A DNA stretch of 64,000 nt from the NCBI GenBank assembly GCA_027490215.1, contig JAIXYO010000070.1, forward strand, positions 81,960 through 145,959, in the 5' to 3' direction. Of the stretch, positions 36,608 through 44,582 are shown piece after piece. A program made the position numbers and the translations under genes. The stretch is from Rubrivivax sp. (GTDB taxonomy: Bacteria; Pseudomonadota; Gammaproteobacteria; Burkholderiales; Burkholderiaceae_C). The notes beneath the pieces were generated by a model. It had not been told where the DNA came from. It saw nothing but the letters and a program-made list of their open reading frames with translations, and ran no database searches. Every line of letters begins with the position of its first letter. Position 1 is the first letter of the stretch.

Positions 36608-36736
36608 GAGCGCTGCGGTGGGCCGATGTGTGGAGTGAAGTAAAGGAGGAGGGCCGGCGGGACTTGTGCCGAAGCGAATGAATGGCGAACCGGCCCGGGG
36701 GACATGAACGCAACACATCGGCCCGCCGCAGCGCTC
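36608..36736 (+). ncRNA. Structured element 2: same loop core in an unrelated 24-bp stem
   Basis: Stem arms 36608-36631 and 36713-36736 match at 23 of 24 positions; the exception is a G-U pair on the plus strand. The loop is again 81 nt, with the same spacing: 5 nt, 21 conserved (36637-36657), 12 variable, 36 conserved (36670-36705), 7 nt. The stem has no sequence similarity to that of element 1. Relative to element 1 it is inverted, so the two would be transcribed away from the 57-nt centre. It lies between convergent dxs and the VOC gene. Confidence 0.5.
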
Positions 36737-36779
36737 TCGCATTGCCCTCAGAGTTTTGATTGACGCGAACGGCGTGGTA

Positions 36780-37202
36780 TCAGGCGTCCGGCAATCCGGC
36801 GCCGCGGCACACCGCCGCCAGCTTGTGACCGTCCGGATCGCGCACATAGGCCGCATAGAAATCTGGCCCGTAGTGAGCGCGCAATCCCGGCTCGCCTTCA
36901 GAGGTTCCGCCGTGGGACAGCGCCTCGCGATGGAACGCTTGAACCTGCTCCCATGACTTGGCAGCGAAAGCAACCATGGTTCCGTTGCCCACGCTCGCAG
37001 GCTGGCCGTTGAACGGCCCGCACAGCCACAGCGCCACCTCGATCCGGCCTTCGTCGATGTAGGTGCCCCAGCCTTCCCAGCCTGGCTCCTCAGGCTCGCT
37101 CGACGTGTCACAGCGCTGCAGGTCGAGCGCCGCCATCACCGGATCGTAGAACGCGACAGCTCGCGGCAGGTCATTTGTGCCCAGACAGACGTAGGTGAAC
37201 AT
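36780..37202 (-). CDS. VOC-family (glyoxalase/bleomycin-resistance fold) protein
   Basis: This 140-residue protein has the paired beta-alpha-beta-beta-beta modules of the vicinal oxygen chelate fold. The N-terminal segment is TYVCLGTNDLPRAVAFYDPVMAALDL and the C-terminal one FYAAYVRDPDGHKLAAVC, with a metal-site histidine and glutamate position partly kept. Small VOC proteins include lyases, dioxygenases and drug-binding proteins, so function is open. It stands alone. Confidence 0.82.
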   Translation of the reverse strand: MFTYVCLGTNDLPRAVAFYDPVMAALDLQRCDTSSEPEEPGWEGWGTYIDEGRIEVALWLCGPFNGQPASVGNGTMVAFAAKSWEQVQAFHREALSHGGTSEGEPGLRAHYGPDFYAAYVRDPDGHKLAAVCRGAGLPDA

Positions 37203-37246
37203 GGTCAGCGCCTCCGCAGAGCGTGTGAGGCAGGGCCTGCTGCCGC

Positions 37247-39508
37247 TCAGTCTTCCCGAACGCAGTCGATCCCGTAGCGCTTGCCGCCACCTTCGATCTC
37301 TTCCTCGACCAAGCCGTGCACATCGGTGTCGAAGCCGGGGAAGGCCGCGTTGAAATCGCGGGTGAAGCGCAGGTAATCGACGATTTTCTTGTTGAACACC
37401 TCGCCCGGAATCAGCAGCGGGATGCCCGGCGGGTATGGCGTCAGCAGCGTCGTGGTGATGCGGCCTTCCAGCGCGTCGATCTCGACCCGCTCGGTCTTGC
37501 GGTGCGCGATGCAGGCATAGGCGTCGCTCGGCTTCATTGCCGGCTGCAGGTCGGACAGGTACATCTCGGTGGTCAGCCGTGCGATGTCACCCTTGGCGTA
37601 CATCGCATGGATGCTCTGACACAGGTCGCGCAGCCCCATGCGCTCGTAGCGCGGGTACTTGGCCACGAACTCCGGGAGCATCTTCCACATCGGCAGGTTG
37701 CGGTCGTAGTCGTCCTTGAACTGCTGAAGCGCGGTCACCATCGTGTTCCAGCGGCCCTTGGTGATGCCGATGGTGAACATGATGAAGAACGAGTAGAGCC
37801 CGGTCTTCTCGACCACGATGCCGTGCTCGGCCAGGTACTTGGTGACGATGCTCGCAGGGATGCCGGTCTTGGCGAACTTGCCGGACATGTCGAGCCCAGG
37901 CGTGATCACGGTGCTCTTGATCGGATCAAGCAGATTGAAGCCCTCGGCGAGGTCGCCAAAGCCGTGCCACTTGTCGCCTGCCTTCAGCACCCAGTCGTCG
38001 CTCTTGCCGATGCCCTCGGCACACAGCTTGTCCGGGCCCCAGACCTTGAACCACCAATCCTTGCCGAACTCCTTGTCGACCTTGCGCATCGCGCGGCGGA
38101 AATCCAGCGCTTCGCTGATGCTTTCTTCGACCAGTGCAGGCCCTCCTGGCGCCTCCATCATGGCTGCGGCCACATCGCAGCTGGCGATGATCGCGTACTG
38201 CGGGCTGGTGCTCGTGTGCATCAGATACGCTTCATTGAACAGGTGGCGGTCGAGCTTGCGATCGACGGCGTCCTGCACCAGCACCTGGCTGGCCTGGCTG
38301 ATGCCGGCCAGCAGCTTGTGCGTGGACTGCGTCGCGAAGACGATCTGGTCCTTCGGACGCGCGCGCTTCTTGCCCATCGCGTGGTAGCTGCCATAGAAGC
38401 GGTGGAAGGCCGCATGCGGCAGCCAGGCTTCGTCGAAATGCAGCGTGTCGATGTAGCCATCGAGCTCGTGCTTGATGGTCTCGGTGTTGTAGAGCACGCC
38501 GTCGTAGGTGCTCTGCGTAAGCGTGAGGATGCGCGGCTTCACCGTCTTCGCGTTGACGCCCTTGAGCAGCGGATTCGCGGCGATCTTCTCGCGGATTGCG
38601 TCGGGCGAGAACTCGAACTCGGGTATCGGCCCGATGATCCCGTAGTGATTGCGCGTGGGTCGCAGAAACACTGGCACCGCGCCGGTCATGATGATGGCGT
38701 GCAGGATCGATTTGTGGCAGTTGCGGTCGACCACCACCACATCGCCCGGCGCCACCGTGTGGTGCCAGACCATCTTGTTGCTGGTGCTGGTGCCATTGGT
38801 GACGAAGAAGCAGTGGTCGGCATTGAAGATGCGCGCTGCGTTGCGCTCCGACGCACCGATGGCGCCGTTGTGGTCGAGCAGCTGGCCCAGTTCCTCGACT
38901 GCATTGCACACATCGGCGCGGAGCATGTTCTCGCCGAAGAACTGGTGGAACATCTGGCCGACCGGGCTCTTCAGGAACGCCACGCCGCCGCTGTGGCCGG
39001 GGCAGTGCCAGGAGTACGAGCCGTCCTGCGCATAGTCCATCAGCGCCTTGAAGAACGGCGGCGGCAAGCCCCCCAGGTAGCTCTTGGCCTCGCGGATGAT
39101 GTGGCGAGCCACGAACTCCGGCGTGTCCTCGAACATGTGGATGAAGCCGTGCAGCTCGCGCAGGATGTCATTCGGGATGTGTTGCGAGGTGCGCGTCTCG
39201 CCATAGATGTAGATCGGGATGTCGGCGTTCTTGAAGCGGATCTCCTCGATGAACTTGCGCAGGTTCAGCACCGCCGGGTCGAGCTCGGGGCCGGGCGTGA
39301 ACTCTTCATCGTCGATCGACAGGATGAAGGCGCTGGCGCGGCTTTGCTGCTGCGCGAACTGGCTCAGGTCGCCATAGCTGGTGGCGCCCAGCACCTCAAA
39401 GCCCTCCTTCTCGATGGCCTGCGCGAGCGCACGGATACCCAGACCGGAAGTGTTTTCCGAGCGGTAGTCCTCGTCGATGATCACGATCGGAAAGCGAAAT
39501 CGCAGCAT
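37247..39508 (-). CDS. PLP-dependent arginine/lysine/ornithine decarboxylase, large form
   Basis: This 753-residue protein has an N-terminal wing (receiver-like) domain (FPIVIIDEDYRSENTSGLGI) and a fold-type-I PLP domain. The pyridoxal lysine is in STHKLLAGISQAS, with HCPGHSGGVAF before it. A C-terminal domain containing PYPPGIPLLIPGE completes it. It removes CO2 from a basic amino acid to give agmatine, cadaverine or putrescine; AdiA-like arginine decarboxylase is most likely, but the substrate is not proven. No antiporter gene is adjacent. Confidence 0.88.
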   Translation of the reverse strand: MLRFRFPIVIIDEDYRSENTSGLGIRALAQAIEKEGFEVLGATSYGDLSQFAQQQSRASAFILSIDDEEFTPGPELDPAVLNLRKFIEEIRFKNADIPIYIYGETRTSQHIPNDILRELHGFIHMFEDTPEFVARHIIREAKSYLGGLPPPFFKALMDYAQDGSYSWHCPGHSGGVAFLKSPVGQMFHQFFGENMLRADVCNAVEELGQLLDHNGAIGASERNAARIFNADHCFFVTNGTSTSNKMVWHHTVAPGDVVVVDRNCHKSILHAIIMTGAVPVFLRPTRNHYGIIGPIPEFEFSPDAIREKIAANPLLKGVNAKTVKPRILTLTQSTYDGVLYNTETIKHELDGYIDTLHFDEAWLPHAAFHRFYGSYHAMGKKRARPKDQIVFATQSTHKLLAGISQASQVLVQDAVDRKLDRHLFNEAYLMHTSTSPQYAIIASCDVAAAMMEAPGGPALVEESISEALDFRRAMRKVDKEFGKDWWFKVWGPDKLCAEGIGKSDDWVLKAGDKWHGFGDLAEGFNLLDPIKSTVITPGLDMSGKFAKTGIPASIVTKYLAEHGIVVEKTGLYSFFIMFTIGITKGRWNTMVTALQQFKDDYDRNLPMWKMLPEFVAKYPRYERMGLRDLCQSIHAMYAKGDIARLTTEMYLSDLQPAMKPSDAYACIAHRKTERVEIDALEGRITTTLLTPYPPGIPLLIPGEVFNKKIVDYLRFTRDFNAAFPGFDTDVHGLVEEEIEGGGKRYGIDCVRED

Positions 39509-39678
39509 GGCAGTCCCAGTGGGCAGCGTGGAGGGAGCGCGAAGTTTAGGGCGTTGCCGTGACCGAAAGACCATGCCGCACCGCGGCCGAGTTCAGTCCA
39601 TGCCGAGCAGTGACCAGCAAGCGCGAACTACACTGTTTCGGATATCTTCAATTCCGAATCGCTGAAGGCGCCATCGAC

Positions 39679-40143
39679 ATGACACAGGCCACGTTCTGGT
39701 GGATCGCAGCAGGCGTCGCCGTGGCGCTTGAACTGGGCACTGGCACCTTCTACCTGCTGATGATTGCGCTCGGTCTGGCCAGCGGTGCCATTGCCGCCCA
39801 CATCGGCTTGAGCGGAGCGGCGCAGATCGCAGTGGCGGCGATCGTCGGAAGCGGCGCCACCGCGTTGTGGCACTGGTCGCGCAAACGACATCCGCACAGC
39901 CTTCCGGCGCGCGAGAACCGCGACGTCAACCTGGACATCGGTGAATCGGTGCACGTGACCAAATGGGCCACAGACCGCACAGCCCGTGTCACCTACCGCG
40001 GTAGTGGCTGGACAGCGCGCCTGCAGCCCGGCTGCGCTGTCGTCCCGGGCGCGCATCAAGTGATCGCGGTCGAAGGCAACTGGCTGGTGCTGGCGCCGTT
40101 GTCGCACACGCAGGCTGCGTCAGCGCCAAGTTCGCCCCCATGA
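39679..40143 (+). CDS. NfeD-like membrane protein
   Basis: This 154-residue protein has two or three N-terminal transmembrane segments (TFWWIAAGVAVALELGTGTFYLLMIALGLASGAIAAHI) and a C-terminal OB-fold domain (RVTYRGSGWTARLQPG, then VIAVEGNWLVLAP). Short NfeD proteins are usually encoded next to SPFH-domain proteins and work with them in membrane microdomains. Here the SPFH gene starts 36 bp downstream on the same strand. Confidence 0.88.
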   Translation: MTQATFWWIAAGVAVALELGTGTFYLLMIALGLASGAIAAHIGLSGAAQIAVAAIVGSGATALWHWSRKRHPHSLPARENRDVNLDIGESVHVTKWATDRTARVTYRGSGWTARLQPGCAVVPGAHQVIAVEGNWLVLAPLSHTQAASAPSSPP

Positions 40144-40179
40144 TTCGTCAACTTCATTGCGCCATCTGAAAAGCACCCC

Positions 40180-41097
40180 ATGGAACTTGCCATCGTCCTC
40201 GCCGCCATCGCGGTCATCTTCATTTCGCAGACCTTCAAGATCGTGCCGCAGCAACACGCCTGGGTCGTTGAACGGCTGGGCAAGTACGACCGCACGCTGA
40301 CCCCGGGACTGAAGTTCGTCGTGCCCTTCATCGAGCGGGTGGCCTACAAGCATTCCCTGAAAGAGGTGCCGCTCGACGTACCCAGCCAGGTCTGCATCAC
40401 CCGCGACAACACGCAGCTCCAGGTCGACGGGATCATCTATTTCCAGATCACCGACCCGATGCGCGCGAGCTACGGGTCGAGCAACTACATCTTCGCCATC
40501 ACACAGCTGGCGCAGACGCTGCTGCGCTCGGTCATCGGCAAGATGGAACTCGACAAGACCTTCGAGGAGCGCGACACCATCAACGCCTCGGTCGTCAACG
40601 CGCTCGACGAAGCCGCCGCCAACTGGGGTGTGAAGGTGCTGCGCTACGAAATCAAGGATCTGACGCCTCCGGCGGAGATCTTGCGCAGCATGCAGGCGCA
40701 GATCACCGCCGAGCGCGAGAAGCGCGCGCTGATCGCCGCCTCCGAAGGCCGCAAGCAGGAGCAGATCAACATCGCGACAGGCGAGCGCGAAGCATTCATC
40801 GCACGATCGGAAGGCCAGCGCCAGGCCGAGATCAACCAGGCCCAAGGCGAGGCTTCGGCCATTCTGGCGGTGGCGGAGGCCAGCGCCGAAGCCATCCGCA
40901 AGATCGCCGAAGCCATCCGTTCGCCCGGCGGCGAGCAGGCGGTGCAGTTGAAGGTGGCCGAGAAGGCCGTCGAGGCGTATGCGCAGTTGGCGCAGAAGAA
41001 CAACACGATGATCGTGCCCGGCAACATGAGCGAGGTGTCGGCGCTGATCGGCACAGCGATGTCGCTGCTGAAATCCAAGCCCCCGGGAGCGAACTGA
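40180..41097 (+). CDS. SPFH/band-7 protein, paraslipin (QmcA-like)
   Basis: The 305-residue protein has one N-terminal membrane anchor (AIVLAAIAVIFISQTF) and the SPFH domain (VPQQHAWVVERLGKYDRTLTPGLKFVVPFIERV). A coiled-coil region rich in AEREKRALIAASEGRKQEQ-type sequence follows. It forms large rings that organise membrane microdomains and regulate proteases or other membrane proteins. It follows the NfeD-like gene. Confidence 0.93.
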   Translation: MELAIVLAAIAVIFISQTFKIVPQQHAWVVERLGKYDRTLTPGLKFVVPFIERVAYKHSLKEVPLDVPSQVCITRDNTQLQVDGIIYFQITDPMRASYGSSNYIFAITQLAQTLLRSVIGKMELDKTFEERDTINASVVNALDEAAANWGVKVLRYEIKDLTPPAEILRSMQAQITAEREKRALIAASEGRKQEQINIATGEREAFIARSEGQRQAEINQAQGEASAILAVAEASAEAIRKIAEAIRSPGGEQAVQLKVAEKAVEAYAQLAQKNNTMIVPGNMSEVSALIGTAMSLLKSKPPGAN

Positions 41098-41100
41098 ACC

Positions 41101-41466
41101 ATGGCCTTGAACGTCCTGGGCACCGAGCTTGTGCCCTGCTCCTACGACCCACTGACCGGCTTCTTCCGCGATGGCTGCTGCAAGACTCGCTCAGACGATC
41201 TGGGCACGCATGTGGTGTGCGCCAAGGTCACCGCGGAATTCCTGGCGTTTTCGTTGGAGCGCGGCAACGACCTCGTCACGCCGCACCCCGAGTACCGCTT
41301 CGCCGGCTTGAAGCCCGGCGACCGCTGGTGCCTGTGCGTCTCGCGCTGGGCCGAAGCACTGAAGGCCGGCGTCGCGCCGCCAGTGGTGCTGGAGAGCACC
41401 CACCGCAACGCACTCGATCATGTGTCGCTGGCCACCCTGGAGGCCCATGCGCTGGGGGCGCGCTGA
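41101..41466 (+). CDS. DUF2237 family protein
   Basis: This 121-residue protein matches the DUF2237 family: NVLGTELVPCSYDPLTGFFRDGCC at the start, then VVCAKVTAEFLAFS, PGDRWCLCVSRW and VLESTHRNALDHV. The cysteines (Cys13, Cys26, Cys27 and others) are conserved and may bind a metal. The biochemical function is not known. The start is 3 bp after the SPFH stop, so it is co-transcribed. Confidence 0.88.
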   Translation: MALNVLGTELVPCSYDPLTGFFRDGCCKTRSDDLGTHVVCAKVTAEFLAFSLERGNDLVTPHPEYRFAGLKPGDRWCLCVSRWAEALKAGVAPPVVLESTHRNALDHVSLATLEAHALGAR

Positions 41467-41635
41467 ATCCCGAAGCTGCGTGATGCAGTGCACGGATGAG
41501 ACCCAAGCCGCGCAGTGCGAACCACCTATTCACGGGGTGTCGCTCATCCGCTGAAGTCGCTAGATTGGGGTTGTCCCGAAACGTGGTGATCCGTCGTTCA
41601 CCACGCGAATTCGGGCACATCATCAAGGGATTGCC

Positions 41636-41851
41636 ATGCGGTCGTTTCCTTTCCTTCGCCCCGCAATATCGGATGCCACGGCTCGGCCCGGCGCAACACC
41701 CTCCGGCGCTGATGGCGCTTTCCAGGACACGGTGTCGGACCTGCGCGGTTGGTTCGACTCGTCAAGCGACTTGAAATGCGGCCTGCAGGTGCAGGAAGGC
41801 GACTTCGATTCGCTCCCCGCGGAGGTCAAGGCAACGTTCAAGCCCCGCTGA
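41636..41851 (+). CDS. Small protein of unknown function with a C-terminal DSSSDLKxGL-type motif
   Basis: This 71-residue protein ends in WFDSSSDLKCGLQVQEGDFDSLPAEV, a pattern I have seen in other small Burkholderiales hypothetical proteins (WF-S-S-DL-GL then LP-E). The first half looks disordered. AAGGGA precedes the ATG at the right distance. It lies between the DUF2237 gene and tRNA-Ser. Function unknown. Confidence 0.6.
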   Translation: MRSFPFLRPAISDATARPGATPSGADGAFQDTVSDLRGWFDSSSDLKCGLQVQEGDFDSLPAEVKATFKPR

Positions 41852-41915
41852 TCACCACCGAGACCGTTCTCCCCGAAGGGTGCGGGCCAGCCCGTCGGAT
41901 AAACTCTGAGGCTTC

Positions 41916-42006
41916 GGAGAGGTGGATGAGCGGTTTAAGTCGCACGCCTGGAAAGCGTGTGGGGGCTAATAACCCCCCGCGGGTTCGAATCCCGCCCTCT
42001 CCGCCA
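41916..42006 (+). tRNA. tRNA-Ser (anticodon GGA)
   Basis: The 5' acceptor GGAGAGG pairs with CCTCTCC, followed by discriminator G and an encoded CCA. The anticodon loop carries GGA between the CGCACGCCT and AAGCGTGTG arms. A long variable arm, typical of type-II tRNAs such as Ser, and the T arm GCGGGTTCGAATCCCGC are present. Length is 91 nt with CCA. Confidence 0.96.
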
Positions 42007-42017
42007 GACAACCAGTG

Positions 42018-42042
42018 AACACGGGCCTTCGGGCCTGTTTTT
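42018..42042 (+). terminator. Terminator after tRNA-Ser
   Basis: AACA pairs with TGTT and GGCC with GGCC around a TTCG loop, with two unpaired bases, and a run of five T follows. It starts 12 bp after the tRNA 3' end and precedes the lipoprotein gene. Confidence 0.75.
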
Positions 42043-42059
42043 ACATCCGGAGCCCAACC

Positions 42060-42356
42060 TTGAAAAGCATCTTCATTGTGGTCATGGCATTGATGCTGTC
42101 GGCCTGCGATCGGGTTGGCGACGCCGTCTCCGCCGGCAACAAGATGAACGCAGCACTGCAGAAGTGCGTCGATCACATGAAGGCGCAGCAAGGCGACGCC
42201 GGCATCCCAGAGTGCAATTCGATGGAGTGGCAGGCGGCCTATCTGAAGGCCAAGGACAGCGTCAAGGAGCCCAGCGCGGAGCTGGATGCGATCGATCAGA
42301 AGTCAGTACAGCTGAGGCAGGAAGCTGCGGGCTTGATGCAAAACACGAGCAAGTGA
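42060..42356 (+). CDS. Small predicted lipoprotein
   Basis: The 98-residue precursor has a short lipoprotein signal (LKSIFIVVMALMLSAC) with a lipobox LSAC, so the mature protein would start with Cys16. The mature part is helical with two further cysteines (C36 and C52) and no recognised domain. The TTG at 42060 is chosen as start because GGAG is spaced 7 bases before it; a GTG at 42015 would lie on the tRNA terminator. Function unknown. Confidence 0.65.
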   Translation: MKSIFIVVMALMLSACDRVGDAVSAGNKMNAALQKCVDHMKAQQGDAGIPECNSMEWQAAYLKAKDSVKEPSAELDAIDQKSVQLRQEAAGLMQNTSK

Positions 42357-42374
42357 CCCCATAGGTCGACGGCC

Positions 42375-42405
42375 AAAAAAAGGGCACGCAGCGGTGCCCT
42401 TTTTT
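42375..42405. terminator. Bidirectional terminator
   Basis: An A7 tract, GGGCAC, a 6-nt loop, GTGCCC and a T6 tract form a symmetric hairpin. It lies between the convergent lipoprotein and binding-protein genes and should stop transcription from both sides. Confidence 0.9.
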
Positions 42406-42423
42406 CTTTGGGTGACAGCCGAT

Positions 42424-43587
42424 TCAGCGCACCACCGCAATCTGCTCGCGCACACCGCCCTTGTAGGTGTACAGCGTCAGCGCACCGTTCTTGATGTCGC
42501 CCTTGCTATCGAACGAGATCGTGCCGGTCACGCCCTTGTAGCCATCGGTTTTCGCCAGCGTCGCCAGGTACTTGGCCGGGTCGGCCGAGCCGGCCTTGAC
42601 CATCGCGGCGACCATCACGTTGACCGAGTCGTAGACGTAGGGCGCATAGAGCTGTACCTCGACGTTGAACTTCTTCTTGAAGGCGACGCGAAAGTCGTCC
42701 AGGGCCTTCTTCTGTTCGCCAACCACGCCGCCCGCCTCGGCGCACACCACCTGCCCGTCACTCATCGCACCGGCCGACAGGCCCGGCAAGGCCGCGGTGC
42801 ACAGGCCGTCACCACCCATGAAGGTGGCAGTCATGCCCAACTGCTTCATCTGGCGCAGCATCGGCCCGGCCACCGAGTCCATGCCGCCGTAGAACACCAC
42901 ATCGGGCTTGCCTGACTTGATGGCGGTCAGGATCGACGTGAAGTTGGTCTCCTTGCTGGTCGTGAACTGGCGACCGATGACCTTACCGCCGCTGGCAGCC
43001 ACGCCTTTCTCGAATTCCTCGGCGACGCCCTGGCCGTAGGCGGTGCGGTCGTCGATGACGGCAATCGATTTGCCTTTGATCGTCTGCGACGCATAGCGGC
43101 CCAAGGTGCTGCCCAGGTGCACATCGTCCGCGACCACACGGAAGGTGGTCTTGTAGCCCTGCCGGGTGAGTTTTGGATTGGTCGACGAAGGCGAGATCTG
43201 CGGGATGCCGGCATCGCTGTAGATCTTCGACGCGGGGATCGACGTGCCTGAATTCAGGTGACCAATGACGCCGTTGACATTGGAATCGACCAGCTTCTGC
43301 GCGACGGCCGTGCCCTGCTTCGGATCGGATGCGTCGTCCTCAGCGAGCAGGACAAACTTCGCCTTCTTGCCGCCAATGACCATGCCCCTGGCGTTCAGCT
43401 CGTCGATGGCCATCTTGGCGCCAAGCTCGTTGTCCTTGCCCAGGTGGGCGTCCGGACCGCTGATCGGTCCGACATGCCCGATCTTCACGACCAATTCCTG
43501 CGCGCAAGCCGGTCCGGAGAAGGCTACCGTCAGGGCCGCCGCTAGCGCGAGCATCCGCGTGTTCTGTTGGGTTCGCATGTCATCCAT
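42424..43587 (-). CDS. Branched-chain amino acid ABC transporter substrate-binding protein (LivK-like)
   Basis: This 387-residue precursor has a signal peptide cut after PACA and the type-I periplasmic fold of LivK/LivJ proteins. It contains VVKIGHVGPISGPDAHLGKDNELGAKMAIDELN, then INPA-like GIPQISPSSTNPKLT and VAVIDDRTAYGQGVAEEF-type segments. It binds an amino acid or a related amide in the periplasm. No permease or ATPase genes are adjacent, so it is an orphan binding protein in this window. Two ATG starts (43587 and 43578) are possible. Confidence 0.88.
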   Translation of the reverse strand: MDDMRTQQNTRMLALAAALTVAFSGPACAQELVVKIGHVGPISGPDAHLGKDNELGAKMAIDELNARGMVIGGKKAKFVLLAEDDASDPKQGTAVAQKLVDSNVNGVIGHLNSGTSIPASKIYSDAGIPQISPSSTNPKLTRQGYKTTFRVVADDVHLGSTLGRYASQTIKGKSIAVIDDRTAYGQGVAEEFEKGVAASGGKVIGRQFTTSKETNFTSILTAIKSGKPDVVFYGGMDSVAGPMLRQMKQLGMTATFMGGDGLCTAALPGLSAGAMSDGQVVCAEAGGVVGEQKKALDDFRVAFKKKFNVEVQLYAPYVYDSVNVMVAAMVKAGSADPAKYLATLAKTDGYKGVTGTISFDSKGDIKNGALTLYTYKGGVREQIAVVR

Positions 43588-43622
43588 CCACGAGAAAAAA
43601 GTAAGAGGTCTGCACGGCGGCT

Positions 43623-44132
43623 TCAGGGGCCAGCTGAGTCGCTGGGCGGCGCTGCAGCACGCAACCGAATCATCTCGCGTGACACCGCCAGCGCCACCAT
43701 GTCACGCAAGGCCGATGCCAATTCCTCGCGCGCCTGCAGCGCCAATGTGTCGGCCAGACGGTTCAGCAGCGGCTGCATCGCCGCGCGGAGCTGCTGGTCC
43801 AGCATCGAATCGACCTGGTGCTGCAGGTCGGTGAAGATGCGCTGGGCCAGCGCTGCTTCATCGATCGGTGGCGTGGGCGACGGCTCGTGGAGAGGCGCGT
43901 CGCTCACCGGCACGTCAGCCAGGGACGGCGTGAGCTCGTTCGGGGGCTCGACGTCAGGTTCTGCCGTGGTCAGTTCTGCTGCTTCTTCGATGCAGACTTC
44001 GACCGCGCCCTCCGCGTGTGCGTGAGGCTGCGCAGGCGCTGGCTCCTCGACCACAACCAGCTGCACAGGAGGCCAGTCGACCACCTCGGTCAGCGTGGGC
44101 ACTCGCATGGGTGGCAGCGTGGGCAGGCTCAA
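43623..44132 (-). CDS. Conserved hypothetical protein next to holC (DUF2486-like)
   Basis: This 169-residue protein has an acidic, Pro/Glu-rich first half and a helical C-terminal half (ALAQRIFTDLQHQVDSMLDQQLRAAMQPLLNRLADTLA). It resembles the protein often encoded beside holC and pepA in Burkholderiales. No catalytic motif is visible. The TTG start overlaps the holC stop (TTGA) and has a GAGG ribosome site; an ATG at 44108 lacks one. Function unknown. Confidence 0.65.
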   Translation of the reverse strand: MSLPTLPPMRVPTLTEVVDWPPVQLVVVEEPAPAQPHAHAEGAVEVCIEEAAELTTAEPDVEPPNELTPSLADVPVSDAPLHEPSPTPPIDEAALAQRIFTDLQHQVDSMLDQQLRAAMQPLLNRLADTLALQAREELASALRDMVALAVSREMIRLRAAAPPSDSAGP

Positions 44133-44557
44133 GCGGTGACCTCGTGCTTCACCGGCGCACAGCCGCGTGCCAGGTAGTCGCGCCAGCGCTGGCGACCGGC
44201 GCTGCGATCCTCGTCATTGTCGGACACGATTTCGATGATGCGCGGGTAGGCGTCAAAAGCAGCAGTCACTGGCGCACCGATGTTCACCAATACCTGCCTT
44301 GCGGTGCCATGGCGAGCATCCTCGACCAGCCACACCGGAGCGCGCGACTGCACTGCCGTGGGCTTGTCGCCTTCGAGCTTCACATGCGGCAGGAACTCAT
44401 CGGCCTCGAACACCCACAGCGCGCGGTCCAGTTCGGCGAGCGTTGCAGTCGATCCGGTCACCGCGAGCCTTGCCCCCTGGCGCAGGGCCTTGCGCAGCAG
44501 TCGACACGCGTAGTGCACCGGGTCGGGGACATTGACGTGGAACTGCACCTCGGTCAT
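44129..44557 (-). CDS. holC: DNA polymerase III chi subunit
   Basis: HolC (chi) links the clamp loader to SSB during replication. The 142-residue protein has the family features VQFHVNVPDPVHYACRLLRKAL, LDRALWVFEADEFLPHV and RAPVWLVED. It lies 25 bp downstream of pepA on the same strand, the common pepA-holC order, and overlaps the next gene. Confidence 0.93.
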   Translation of the reverse strand: MTEVQFHVNVPDPVHYACRLLRKALRQGARLAVTGSTATLAELDRALWVFEADEFLPHVKLEGDKPTAVQSRAPVWLVEDARHGTARQVLVNIGAPVTAAFDAYPRIIEIVSDNDEDRSAGRQRWRDYLARGCAPVKHEVTA

Positions 44558-44582
44558 CGGGTCACGTGCAGCCAGTTGGCGA

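Noticed and set aside
36452..36716. Short frames on both strands inside the paired elements, beginning MSPGPVRHSFAS
   Set aside because: They are mirror products of the inverted conserved cores. The shared DNA is identical at all positions rather than only at non-synonymous ones, the frames run into unrelated stems, and no ribosome site is placed before their ATG. Coding is less likely than structure.
37316..39562. 748-codon frame opposite the PLP decarboxylase
   Set aside because: It is antisense to a clearly conserved enzyme and its translation is His/Arg/Asp-rich with no domain. Long antisense frames are common in GC-rich DNA.
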